Origin: Diplonema papillatum
Taxonomy: Eukaryota > Euglenozoa > Diplonemea > Diplonemida > Diplonemidae
Direction: 5' to 3'
NCBI GenBank assembly: GCA_030068145.1
Contig: JAPJBO010000458.1
Location: forward strand, 1 to 64,000
Length of the DNA: 64,000 nucleotides
Shown here: piece after piece, positions 1 through 7,905 of the stretch
Numbering within the stretch: position 1 is the first letter of the stretch
Layout: each line of letters opens with the position of its first letter
Notes under the pieces: generated by a model
What the model saw: the letters and a program-made list of their open reading frames with translations, nothing else
Told to the model about the DNA's origin: nothing
The model's database searches: none
Translations under genes and position numbers: made by a program

Positions 1-2
1 GG

Positions 3-731
3 GGTGGCGGTGGTCGTGGCGGCCGCTGCTGCGGCCGTGGCCGCGGCCGCGGCGGCCGAGGCGGCGGAGACGACAGTGACGGAGACGGTGGCGGCGGCCG
101 CGGCACTGGTCGCGGCCGCGCACGCGGCGGCGGTCGCGGCAGCGGACGCGGCGGGGATCGCGGCGGCGGCGGCGGTGGCGGTCGCAGCCTAGGCGAGAGC
201 GACGGCCTCACAGGCCGGAAGCGGCGCGCGCCGTCCCCACCTGGAACACCTACCAGCCGTGGCCGGAGGAGGCGGACGACGAAGTCGCCCCCGAAGCGCG
301 CCCCCCCGCCAGCAGGCAGGAAGCGACCCGCGCCCTGCACCCCCACGGCCTCTCCCGCAGCCGCGCTGCGCGCACGACGACGACGACGCGCCGATCTCGG
401 CGACGACGGCACTGGCCTCGCCGGCCCGAACACACCGCGCCCACCCGGCCCCGCCCGGCCCTCTTCGATGGCAGGCCCTGACTCGGGCCCTTTTACTGAT
501 TCTGGTTCCGACCCTCCACGGGTCACACAACGATCGCGCCCTCCCGCCGGCTCTTCCCGGCTACTCGCGTCCTCCGCATCGCGGCGTGCCTATCGGCGCA
601 AGCGAGAAAGCGAAGACTCCGATTCCTTTTCGGATTATGAGATCGTGAGCAACTGCCAACAACAGTTGCAGCCGACTAGAGTTGCGCCGCGCCGAAAGCG
701 CGGAAAAAGTGACCCTTCTGGAGTCACGTAG
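3..731 (+). CDS. Arg/Gly-rich basic protein, C-terminal part (5' end outside window)
   Basis: An open frame runs without a stop from the first bases of the window to TGA/TAG-type termination at about 731 (242 residues). The first 60 residues are a GGR/RGG-rich tract. A long basic Ser/Pro/Arg segment follows (RGRRRRTTKSPPKRAPP type), then an acidic Ser/Asp stretch (SEDSDSFSDYE) and a basic tail (PRRKRGKSDPSG). RGG-plus-basic composition is typical of nuclear or nucleolar RNA-binding proteins, but no folded domain is visible and the function is inferred from composition only. There is no start codon in the visible frame before residue 156, so the gene or exon begins outside the window. Its last ~90 codons recur inverted at 63509-63775, in the intron of the last gene. 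Low-complexity GC-rich frames can be open by chance; the conserved inverted copy argues for a real unit, either a gene or a transposon ORF. Confidence 0.45.
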   Translation, partial: GGGGRGGRCCGRGRGRGGRGGGDDSDGDGGGGRGTGRGRARGGGRGSGRGGDRGGGGGGGRSLGESDGLTGRKRRAPSPPGTPTSRGRRRRTTKSPPKRAPPPAGRKRPAPCTPTASPAAALRARRRRRADLGDDGTGLAGPNTPRPPGPARPSSMAGPDSGPFTDSGSDPPRVTQRSRPPAGSSRLLASSASRRAYRRKRESEDSDSFSDYEIVSNCQQQLQPTRVAPRRKRGKSDPSGVT

Positions 732-744
732 CGAAAAGCTGGCA

Positions 745-800
745 TAGTGTGGTACTCATTTGCTTGCAAATGACTCCCCACTAACGCAACAAGACGACGA
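745..800. repeat. Dispersed palindromic 3'-flank motif (octamer palindrome)
   Basis: GTGTGGTACTCATTTGC followed by GCAAATGACTCCC lies just after the stop of the Arg-rich frame. The same motif occurs after the GET1 stop (33165-33200), after its 3' copy (33618-33660), at 38058-38090, and inverted at 63509-63535, where the core TCATTTGCATGCAAATGA is a perfect 18-bp palindrome. It may be the end of a mobile element or a shared 3'-UTR signal. Confidence 0.5.
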
Positions 801-894
801 AAAAGCGTGAACAAGCGTGAAAGAGAACGAAATTCTGGGAATTTCTGGGAAGTTTTGTGGAAAAGTGTGCTCATCCAATGTAGCCGGCCACCCC

Positions 895-1210
895 AATAGT
901 AGGCAATACGCAACAAAGATACACGTACAAGTACACGTACTGCCACTCAGATACGATACGCACATGGGAAACTGTTGGTGGAAATTTCTCTCATGACGGA
1001 AACCTGATGGAATTTTTCTCGTCTCGGAAACTACCGGCGGAAATTTCTCTCATGACGGAAACCTGATGGAAATGTTCTCGTGAAAACTACTGGTGGAAAT
1101 TTTCTCGAGGCGAAAGCTACTGCTAACATACTATACCTTAACAGAACCTTTCCGACAATGGAGACTTAAACCCCCCGGATCCCTAAGTGAACGTGCACTC
1201 TAAAAAAAAA
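895..1210 (+). repeat. Family C interspersed repeat, interrupted by a ~59-bp tandem
   Basis: The left half has GGCAATACGCAACAAAG and CAGATACGATACGCAC. The right half has ACCTTAACAGAACC, GAGACTTAAACCCCC and GTGAACGTGCACTCTAAAA. This is the same module order as other family C copies (for example 50498-50672, 51126-51338, 58927-59085). Between the halves, 965-1130 holds about 2.5 tandem units containing GGAAATTTCTCTCATGACGG. The 3' end lies about 250 bp upstream of the MAPR start codon. Confidence 0.6.
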
Positions 1211-1227
1211 GCACAAACACAAGAAAT

Positions 1228-1330
1228 CCCACGAAGCTGAACTTCACAAATACTTACAAAACGTCGAAAGACACCTATTGCGTACGCCCCATAGGCGGCC
1301 GTCGGAAATACCACGATCCCGACCCCCCAA
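1228..1330 (+). promoter_or_regulatory. Shared 5' leader motif upstream of the MAPR gene
   Basis: AAGCTGAACTTCACAAA, then ACGTCGAAAGACACC and a GTACG element, match the leader in front of the Tubby start (40080-40150) and the one before a small ORF at 56141-56190, which reads GTCGGAAGACACCAATC then GTACGTCCATTCGGGA. The position between a family C core and an ATG suggests promoter or 5'-UTR sequence. This is inferred from recurrence, not shown. Confidence 0.35.
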
Positions 1331-1458
1331 AAACGTAGAAGGCAGCGATCGTCGTCCCGCACGAAAGTTGCTGCTGCTGGCGAGGTGAAGAACCGAAGGC
1401 TTCTTTCTCTTCCGCCAATTCCCAGGCGGCGGAGTGTCAGCGGGTGGCGGGTGCCCGC

Positions 1459-2106
1459 ATGGACCCTGCCGCCGCCGCTGCCGGGGGCTACCGCGCGGAG
1501 GGGGACGGCTGGCTGTCTTGGGCAGGTCCCCTCGAGCTGGACCTGTCGGATTACGTGGTGCTCGTCGCGGCTGCGATCGCGCTGCTGTTCTGGCAGGTGG
1601 GGGGCGTCCTCCGCCGGCGGCGCGAGGCGACGGAGCGGGCGGAGAGGGAAGCCGTCCGGGTGAAGATGACAGTGGCGTCCAGGAGCGACTGGACCCTGGC
1701 CGACATCGCGCCGTACACGGGCGGGACGCCGGACGACCCGGGCCCGATCCTGTTCGCGGCGAAGAACACCGTGTTCAACGTGTGGCGCGGGGCGGACTTC
1801 TACGACAGCGAGGGAGTGTACCACTGCTTCGCTGGAAGGGACGCGACCATCATGCTCGCCTTGGAGCTGCTGGAGGCCCCAACTCCCGAACAGCGGGAGA
1901 GGCCGCTGACCCGGGCGGAGCTATCGGTGCTCGACGACTGGTTCCGCACCATGGCGTGGAAGTACGACGACGTCGGCACCCTCGCCCCCACCGAGGGAGA
2001 GTGGAAGGACGAGCCGGCAAAGCGGGAGCGATGGGCCGTCTTCAGTATGCCCCTCCTCGAGGCTTTTATTTTCGTTGAAGCACCTGCTTTTGTAGGAAAT
2101 GCTTGA
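1459..2106 (+). CDS. Membrane-associated progesterone receptor (MAPR) family, cytochrome b5-like heme protein
   Basis: A 215-residue protein. I chose the ATG at 1459 because the frame upstream offers only GTG. A single N-terminal membrane segment (about residues 32-50, YVVLVAAAIALLFW) is followed by an RRRR stop-transfer cluster. A MAPR cytochrome b5 domain spans about residues 77-150: WTLADIAPYTGG, PILFAAKNTVFNVWRG, FYDSEGVYHCFAGRDA. The FY...Y..FAGRDA signature, with the tyrosines used for heme binding in PGRMC-type proteins, is intact. Family members sit in the ER or mitochondrial outer membrane and support heme and cytochrome P450/sterol chemistry. The layout (short lumenal N-terminus, one membrane segment, b5 domain) fits PGRMC. 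The last ~12 codons read into interspersed element A (from 2078), so the native C-terminus may have been replaced by that insertion or may lie past an unseen intron. Confidence 0.85.
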   Translation: MDPAAAAAGGYRAEGDGWLSWAGPLELDLSDYVVLVAAAIALLFWQVGGVLRRRREATERAEREAVRVKMTVASRSDWTLADIAPYTGGTPDDPGPILFAAKNTVFNVWRGADFYDSEGVYHCFAGRDATIMLALELLEAPTPEQRERPLTRAELSVLDDWFRTMAWKYDDVGTLAPTEGEWKDEPAKRERWAVFSMPLLEAFIFVEAPAFVGNA

Positions 2107-2277
2107 GGAGACTGCCAGTTGCGATAGATCAAAGGAGGTAAATGTGCTGTAGCCCACACGAAACACAGGTAAATCTGGGTTTAGTGGCGGGCGTAAAAAA
2201 GACCCACGTTGTAGTCGTATTGTTATCTCCCCCTCTAGCCTCCTTCGAAATGAGCACAAGGCAGCCCCTCGAGTATT
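2078..2277 (-). mobile_element. Interspersed element family A, copy 1
   Basis: Full-length copy of a ~200-bp family. In window orientation it starts AAGCACCTGCTTTTGTAGG, has near-terminal inverted repeats (AAATGCTTGAGGAGACTGCC against a right end GCAGCCCCTCGAGTATT), and is preceded by a T-rich stretch. Read as the minus strand the T-tract becomes a 3' A-tract, so it could be a SINE-like retroposon; the inverted ends also allow a MITE. It ends the MAPR reading frame. Confidence 0.7.
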
Positions 2278-2335
2278 CTTGCGCTAATTAGATGCGTCAA
2301 CCATACACACGTTGTCCCCGACGGGGGAACCGTTT

Positions 2336-2402
2336 CCCGACGGGGGTTCACGGGGGAAAAACGGAGGATTTTTGACCCCCCGTGACACCCCCGTCGGGGG
2401 TT
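2336..2402. other. GC-rich perfect-arm hairpin
   Basis: CCCGACGGGGGTTCACGGGG pairs with CCCCGTGACACCCCCGTCGG across an A/T-rich loop of about 20 nt. It is not followed by a clear T-run. Function unknown. The adjoining 2410-2700 shows no recognisable feature. Confidence 0.5.
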
Positions 2403-2705
2403 TTCTGGGCACCTTATACGTGCAAAAAGATACACAGAACAAGCCTGATAGGACAGTTGTCTAACGAACCAGCCGACGACGCAAACACTTTTCCGCCTTT
2501 TTGTGTTGATTACTGTCAATCCTTGACGTTCGCATTGAAGTCCTCACGAACAATAAGAACCAAGCGGCATCAAAAAGATGCCGTCGATATGCTGCCGATG
2601 AAGCGAGGAAGATAAGCACCAAGCGCGCACGAGCGTGGCGATCAAGACGCTTCAGCAGCGGATCAGCACACCAATCGGACACTCACATTTGTTGACAAGG
2701 AACCG

Positions 2706-2915
2706 TATTATATACGATACCTTAAAGGAACCCTCACGACAATCGTCACCCGGAAACTATACCCAGTATACGCTACCTTAAAGGAATTCTTACGACAATG
2801 GTCACCCGGAAACTATACCCAGTATACGCTACCTTAAAGGAATTCTTACGACAATGGTCACCCGGAGACTATACACCCCCGGTTCTCTGCTCTAAGTAAC
2901 TTACACTCTAAAATA
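2706..2915 (+). repeat. Family C repeat, core tandemly triplicated (56-bp unit)
   Basis: Three 56-bp units begin at 2711, 2767 and 2823, each with TATACG, TACCTTAAAGGAA, ACGACAAT and GTCACCCGGA. The last runs into GGAGACTATACACCCCC and ends ACTTACACTCTAAAAT. The 3' end is about 45 bp upstream of the ATG at 2957, so the core could act as its promoter. Confidence 0.65.
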
Positions 2916-2956
2916 GCAACGAGCAGCACCAACAACACACGACAGCCGCGAAATAC

Positions 2957-3436
2957 ATGCCCGTAGCCGTCGCAGCGGCCATCTCCGTATCAATGACGAC
3001 GGCGGTGTGTCCACCGCCGCCGAAGCCAGCGTCGGCCGTCAAAAGACGGCCGTTCTCCGACTTCGACGGCCCCGTCGACGACGTCGTCTCTGACGAGCAG
3101 CAGAAGCAGATGGCGAGAAAACGGTTCCCCAACAAGTGACAGGGATACCGTTTCGGTCACGTACGGGAACAGCGAGAAAACGGTTCCCCAACAAGTGACA
3201 GGGATACCGTTTCGGTCACGTACGGGAACAGCGAGAAAACGGTTCCCCAACAAGTGACAGGGATACCGTTTCGGTCACGTACGGGAACAGCGAGAAAACG
3301 GTTCCCCAACAAGTGACATGGATACCGTTTCGGTCACGTACGGGAACAGTGGAAGCAGATGGCGAGAAAGCGGTGCTATGACGAGTATGTCGAACAGCTG
3401 GTCGTAGTCCGACAACTCCGTTCCGGTCTAGCTTAA
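2957..3436 (+). pseudogene. Small basic protein gene split by a 59-bp tandem repeat
   Basis: An ATG at 2957 opens a 60-codon frame (MPVAVAAAISVSMTTAVC, PPPPKPASAVKRRPFSDF, then QQKQMARKR) that stops at 3139, inside the first unit of a 59-bp repeat array. Immediately after the array the same residues KQMARKR recur in the + strand at about 3355-3375 and continue as CYDEYVEQLVVVRQLRSG to a stop at 3436. The simplest reading is a protein of about 75 residues whose 3' part was separated by expansion of the array, with GAAGCAGATGGCGAGAAA duplicated on both sides. I do not recognise the family. Family C repeats directly upstream may supply its promoter. Splicing out the array is an alternative, but I see no convincing donor. 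Confidence 0.4.
3110..3353. repeat. 59-bp minisatellite, about four units
   Basis: Unit contains GCGAGAAAACGGTTCCCC, AACAAGTGACAGGGATACC and GTTTCGGTCACGTACGGG. It starts and ends inside the duplicated coding motif of the small gene above. Confidence 0.9.
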
Positions 3437-4534
3437 AGGCGATCAGCCTCGATCCAGCACCGTGAGGGTGTCCGATTGACTCCAACCGCCAAGTGTTGGC
3501 AAGGCTCAGATTCTGCCGTTCACATGCAGTACAACCGGTCTCTGTGACTATCTAACTGACCTTTCAACGCCACGCCCGCGGCGGTGGGCAGTGGCTGGGA
3601 AACGAAGGACCCATCCTGGTTGGGAGGAGTGCCCATAAGCCTCCTTTCAACACCAGCAGAATGTCAAAGAACGATGCAACAGCCACGATGCGAACCCAGC
3701 TTTTTTTGGCCATAGTCAGTAAGGACGGGGACAATCTGCGGACGGCATACGATAGCCATTGTACCGAAGAATGGTGAACTCGGAACCAAGGCGTAGAATT
3801 GTTGGGGGTTTCCTCTCGCATGACGGTGGTTCAAACGCACGCTATACACACAAAAATATTGGTTGCAAGTTATCCTTGCGTCAACTTGGGTCACATCTAC
3901 CGCAAAAGCTAGCTCAGACTTGACCATTAACTGTTCGGTCAAGTTGCGGTCGTGGCCATGGCCTTTGGCGGGGAAAAGCTTTTTTAATCTTCCTCTTCGC
4001 TGCTGGACTACTCCCGGCCCGTCTCCCTCTTGCGACTGCGCTCCTTTTTACGTTGGCTGCAGAAGGACAGAGCACTTGACTTGAGAGCTGCCAGCGGCAG
4101 GCGGGGGGTGGCTGGCAGGCTTCAAAGGCAATTGCCCGATGCCGATAACGGGCCACTTGCAGCCCTCTTCGATCCGAGCCCGAACCGACACTCTAACCCA
4201 CCGTTGAACAATATAGCGACAACAAGAGTAGTCCGGCGAAGTGCAATGCCGACGACTGCTGTCCTTGTGTTGCGCGCGTGTGTCTATGTCTACGATTATG
4301 TTTGGCGATTGGATCTGTAAGCGTTCAGGTTAAACCGCTGCCAACGTTCCTTTTCAGCTGTAGCTAGTAGTTGCACTCTGAGGAGGCAGTTACGGGTTAT
4401 CGCATGTACCAATCGCATCCAGACTCCACACAGCGCGGGTCTTGGGTCCGGCGGAGGGAATCGCCACCACTTCTCCCACCCCCCCCCCCCCCCGGTTCTT
4501 CCCCTTGGGGGCTTGCGACCCCCTTGGGGCTTGC
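3437..4534. other. Spacer without recognised gene
   Basis: No supported gene, RNA or repeat was found here, apart from a homopolymer C tract at about 4480-4494 immediately before the ATPase gene. Open frames here are short and low-complexity. Confidence 0.5.
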
Positions 4535-6721
4535 ATGGGCCTCGATGGAGAGCTGGACCTGCTCCTGAACGACTTCACCCTGGGGAAAGGGGGCCGGTCC
4601 GCGTTGGTCGTCGGGCCCCCGCTGTGCGGGAAGAACCACGCGATCCGGCGGGCGGCCGCGGACGCTGGGGTGTACGTCGCGGAGCTGACCGCCGCGCGGG
4701 TCTACGAAACGAAGTTCTACAACGGCGAGCGGGCCGTGGGGGTGCCCGGCCACGCCTACGCGGGGCGGGAGGCCCTCAACCCGGGCGGCTACGGAGTACT
4801 GGTTGTCCGCCACTTGGACTGCCTGCTCCTCGACACGGACCTCCACGTCTCGTTCGCGCGGCTGCTGGAGCACGTGCCGGCGCGCTGGCTCGTCGCCGCC
4901 ACCGCCCGAGACTCCTCCGCGCTCCCCCGCTACATCACGTCCCTCTTCGGCTGCACCGTCACCCACGCTCTCCCCACAGCGTCCGAGCGCCAGGACATCG
5001 TGGGGAACGTCGTTTCGAGCACACTTGCGGGTTCCCGGCCGCGGAGTCTCGAGCCCGGCGACGGTGGGACGCTGCGCTTTCCTCCGCCGGACGCCGTTTT
5101 AAAGGCGGGCGCGGCGGACGGGAACCCTCGGGAACAAGTTGGTGCGGCCAAGGAGGGAAGTGCAGCTGCTCCGAACCAACATCGTCTTCGATCTGGATAT
5201 TCCGGGGAAGCGCTCCCGCAGGGGCGCGCTGCCGCAGCCGAAGACGGGGGTTTGCAAGAATGCGCAGAGGCTGTAGCGTCAGCGGCCACGATCCCGCAGG
5301 GAAGTGCAGCTGCACCGGAGCAACGTTTTCATCGATCTGGAGATTCCGGGGATTGGAAAAATCGCGCAGACGCTGTGGCGTCAGAGGACACGACCCTGCA
5401 GGGAAGTCTTCATCAAAAATCATCTGGGGATTCCGGCGTTTTGAAAGACCGCGCAGACGCTGTGGAGTCAGAGGACACGACCCTGCAGGAAAGTCTTCAT
5501 CAAAAATCATCTGGGGATTCCGGCGTTTTGAAAGACCGCGCAGACGCTGTGGAGTCAGAGGACACGACCCTGCAGGAAAGTCTTCATCAAAAATCATCTG
5601 GGGATTCCGGCGTTTTGAAAGACCGCGCAGACGCTGCGGCGTCAGAGGACACGACCCCGCAAAACAGTTCAGGCGCTCCGAACCCACGTCTTCTCCGCCG
5701 CGGCGACCCGGAGGACCCGGTGGACGAGAAGGCAGCCCGAAAGCTGGTGCACTGGCTGTCGGGCAGGCTCGGCGGTGTCAGTGGCTGCGAGGTGGCGGCG
5801 GCCGCCCGTATGGCGGTCAAACTTGGCGCCGCGCCCGGGTCTGCGGGCGGCTGGGGTGGGGTAGACCTCGGGACCGGCTGGTTCGCTGCCAGCCGGGGGC
5901 TGAGCTCCTTTTTGACACGCTCCGATGACGCGGTCGTCCACCGCGTCTCGTTCGCCGACATCACCGGCCACGACCACGCGAAGGCCGCGGTCCGCCGGGC
6001 GCTGTCCGTCCACCGGCTGCCGGCGCCCGTGAAGGAGCGGCTGGGCCTCCGGCCGTTCAGCGGCGTTTTGCTGTACGGCCTCCCCGGAAACGGGAAGACG
6101 CTGCTGGCCAAGGCCGTGGCCACCGAGCTGGCGAGTTCTTTTTTGCATGCGAGCGTGCCGAGCGTCGTGAAGGGATACGTCGGGGAGAGTGAGAAGAAGG
6201 TGCGGGAGTTGTTTGAAAGAGCGAGACGCAACGCGCCTTGCTGCGTGTTCCTCGACGAAGTCCAAGCGGTCTTCGGAGACAGGGACGACGACACCGGCGA
6301 CGGGGGAGGCCACGAGTCGAGGGTCGTGTCGCAGCTGCTGTCGGAAATGGACGGGCTGCCGCCGTCGGTCACCGTCATCGCCGCCACCAACGTGCCCCAG
6401 TCCCTCGACTTGTCGCTGATTTCCCCCGGCAGGCTCGACCTGCACATCCACGTGGCGCCGCCGACTGCGAAGGACAGGGCCGACTACCTCATCGCCCACC
6501 ACTACTGCGTGCCAGCCAGCGCCCTGTCCCCGGACGCGCAGGCGGAGCTGGCCAGGGCGGTGCTGGCGACGGAGAACTACAGCTACGCCGACCTGGCGAC
6601 GCTGGCGAACCTCGCGCAGCTGTTCGCTTCCGAGGACAAGACGCTGATGGACGCAGTCGCGGCGACGCACGCGTCCGCCACGCCCGAGATGCTCCACCGC
6701 ATCCTGAGCTGGCGCCCGTAG
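4535..6721 (+). CDS. Type II AAA+ ATPase with degenerate first ring (PEX1/PEX6/AFG2-like)
   Basis: A 728-residue protein, started at the first in-frame ATG (4535) since the frame upstream has only TTG and a poly-C tract. AAA domain 1 (about residues 15-190) is degenerate: Walker A reads GPPLCGKN with Asn in place of Ser/Thr, and the Walker B position reads VLVVRHLD without the DE pair, so ATP hydrolysis there is unlikely. A low-complexity linker (about 190-390) holds a 29-residue repeat. AAA domain 2 (about 465-728) looks active: Walker A GLPGNGKT (515-522), Walker B CVFLDE (570-575), sensor 1 VIAATN (614-619), and the arginine region SPGRLD. An inactive first ring with an active second ring resembles PEX6/PEX1 peroxisomal import ATPases, AFG2 and NVL. 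The usual N-domain is absent or lies on an unseen upstream exon, so I give no symbol. Three broken copies of its 3' end follow directly downstream. Confidence 0.85.
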   Translation: MGLDGELDLLLNDFTLGKGGRSALVVGPPLCGKNHAIRRAAADAGVYVAELTAARVYETKFYNGERAVGVPGHAYAGREALNPGGYGVLVVRHLDCLLLDTDLHVSFARLLEHVPARWLVAATARDSSALPRYITSLFGCTVTHALPTASERQDIVGNVVSSTLAGSRPRSLEPGDGGTLRFPPPDAVLKAGAADGNPREQVGAAKEGSAAAPNQHRLRSGYSGEALPQGRAAAAEDGGLQECAEAVASAATIPQGSAAAPEQRFHRSGDSGDWKNRADAVASEDTTLQGSLHQKSSGDSGVLKDRADAVESEDTTLQESLHQKSSGDSGVLKDRADAVESEDTTLQESLHQKSSGDSGVLKDRADAAASEDTTPQNSSGAPNPRLLRRGDPEDPVDEKAARKLVHWLSGRLGGVSGCEVAAAARMAVKLGAAPGSAGGWGGVDLGTGWFAASRGLSSFLTRSDDAVVHRVSFADITGHDHAKAAVRRALSVHRLPAPVKERLGLRPFSGVLLYGLPGNGKTLLAKAVATELASSFLHASVPSVVKGYVGESEKKVRELFERARRNAPCCVFLDEVQAVFGDRDDDTGDGGGHESRVVSQLLSEMDGLPPSVTVIAATNVPQSLDLSLISPGRLDLHIHVAPPTAKDRADYLIAHHYCVPASALSPDAQAELARAVLATENYSYADLATLANLAQLFASEDKTLMDAVAATHASATPEMLHRILSWRP
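5395..5665 (+). repeat. In-frame 87-bp (29-residue) repeat in the ATPase linker
   Basis: AGTCTTCATCAAAAATC begins units at 5405, 5492 and 5579, a period of 87 bp. Each encodes SLHQKSSGDSGVLKDRADA plus an ESEDTTLQ segment. Two more divergent units lie just upstream (GSAAAPEQ and GSAAAPNQ starts). Because the period is a multiple of three, copy number can change without breaking the frame. Confidence 0.9.
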
Positions 6722-7213
6722 ACTGCAGCCATGAGCTCTAATCCCGCCCCAACGGCAAAACGCTAGCTAGCTGATTGCAAGGATGGCAGTGAGAGTCGTG
6801 TCGCAGCTGCTGTCGGAAATGGACGGGCTGCCGCCGTCGGTCACCGTCACCGCCGCCACCAACGTGCCCGAGTCCCTCGACTTGTCGCTGATTTCCCCCG
6901 GCAGGCTCGACCTGCACATCCAGTTGGCGCCTCCGACTGCGAAGGACAGGGCCGATTACCTCGTCACCCACTACTGCGTGCCAGCCAGCGCCCTGTCCCC
7001 GGACGCGCAGGCGGAGCTGGCCAGGGCGGTGCTGGCGACGGAGAACTACAGCTACGCCGACCTGGCGACGCTGGCGAACCGCGCGCAGCTGTTCGCTTCC
7101 GAGGACAAGACGCTGGTGGACGCAGTCGCGGCGACGCACGCGTCCGCCACGCCCGAGATGCTCCACCGCATCCTGAGCTGGTGCCCGTAGACTGCAGCCA
7201 TGAGCTCTAATCC
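6722..7213 (+). pseudogene. 3'-end copy 1 of the AAA+ ATPase
   Basis: The last ~400 bp of the ATPase gene and its 3' flank are repeated. An ATG at 6783 opens 135 codons starting MAVRVVSQLLSEMDG and continuing through sensor 1 (TAATNVPE) and SPGRLD to the same C-terminus as the parent. Walker A and Walker B are missing, so it cannot be an ATPase. The link GACTGCAGCCATGAGCTCTA with GCTAGCTAGCTGATTGC recurs at each junction. The frame is still intact and close to the parent, so this copy is recent or conserved; it could make a truncated protein if transcribed. Confidence 0.8.
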
Positions 7214-7640
7214 CGCCCCAACGGCAAAAAGCTAGCTAGCTGATTGCAAGGATGGCAGTGAGAGTCGTGTCGCAGCTGCTGGCGGAATGGACGGGCTGCC
7301 GCTGTCAGTCAGCGCCATCAGCCACCAACTTGCCCGAGTCCCTCGATTTGTCGCTGATTTCTCCCGGCAGGCTCGACCTGTACATCCACATGGTGCCTGA
7401 CTGCGAAGGAAATGGTCGATACCTCGTCGCCCACCACTACTGCGTGCCAGCCGGCGCCCTGTCCTCCGATGAGCGGCGAAGCTGACCGGGGTGGTGCTGG
7501 CGACGGAGAACTACCGCTACGCCGACCTGGCGACGCTGGCGAACCTTGCGCAGCCACGCCCGAGATGCTCCGCCGCATCCTGAGCTGGCGCCTGTAGACT
7601 GCAGCCATGAGCGCTCTAATCCCGCCCCAACAGCAAAAGA
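7214..7640 (+). pseudogene. 3'-end copy 2 of the AAA+ ATPase, frameshifted
   Basis: Begins ATGGCAGTGAGAGTCGTG at 7252 and repeats the same region with several small deletions and shifts. SPGRLDLYIH is still readable, then the frame is lost near 7480; the terminal codons (PEMLRRILSW) reappear in another frame and end at about 7597. The junction sequence recurs. More decayed than copy 1. Confidence 0.8.
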
Positions 7641-7905
7641 CTAACTAGCTGATTGCAAGGATGGGCCGTGAGAGTCGTGTCGCAGCTGCTGGCGGAAATG
7701 GACGGTGCTGCCGTCGGTCACCGTCATCGCCACCATCGTGCCCCAGTCCCTCGATTTGTCGCTGATTTGCCCCGGCAGGCTCGACCTGCACATCCAGTTG
7801 GCGCCTCCGACTGCGAAGGATATAGTTGATACCTCGTCGCCCACCACTACTGCGTGCCAGCCAGCCCGACGCGCAGGCGGAGCTGGCCCAGTGGCAAGAA
7901 GGAAC
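7641..7905 (+). pseudogene. 3'-end copy 3 of the AAA+ ATPase, most decayed
   Basis: GTGAGAGTCGTGTCGCAG (about 7667) through TCGACCTGCACATCCAG to about 7890, with indels and no complete frame; the final ~100 bp of the unit are missing. Decay increases with distance from the parent gene. Confidence 0.75.

Noticed and set aside
4-192. Poly-Ala open frame at the window start
   Set aside because: It is a shadow of GC-rich DNA; the RGG-rich frame starting at base 3 continues into a longer coherent protein and is preferred.
5669-6697. Minus-strand frames opposite the AAA+ ATPase
   Set aside because: GC-rich antisense shadow; the plus strand carries clear Walker motifs.
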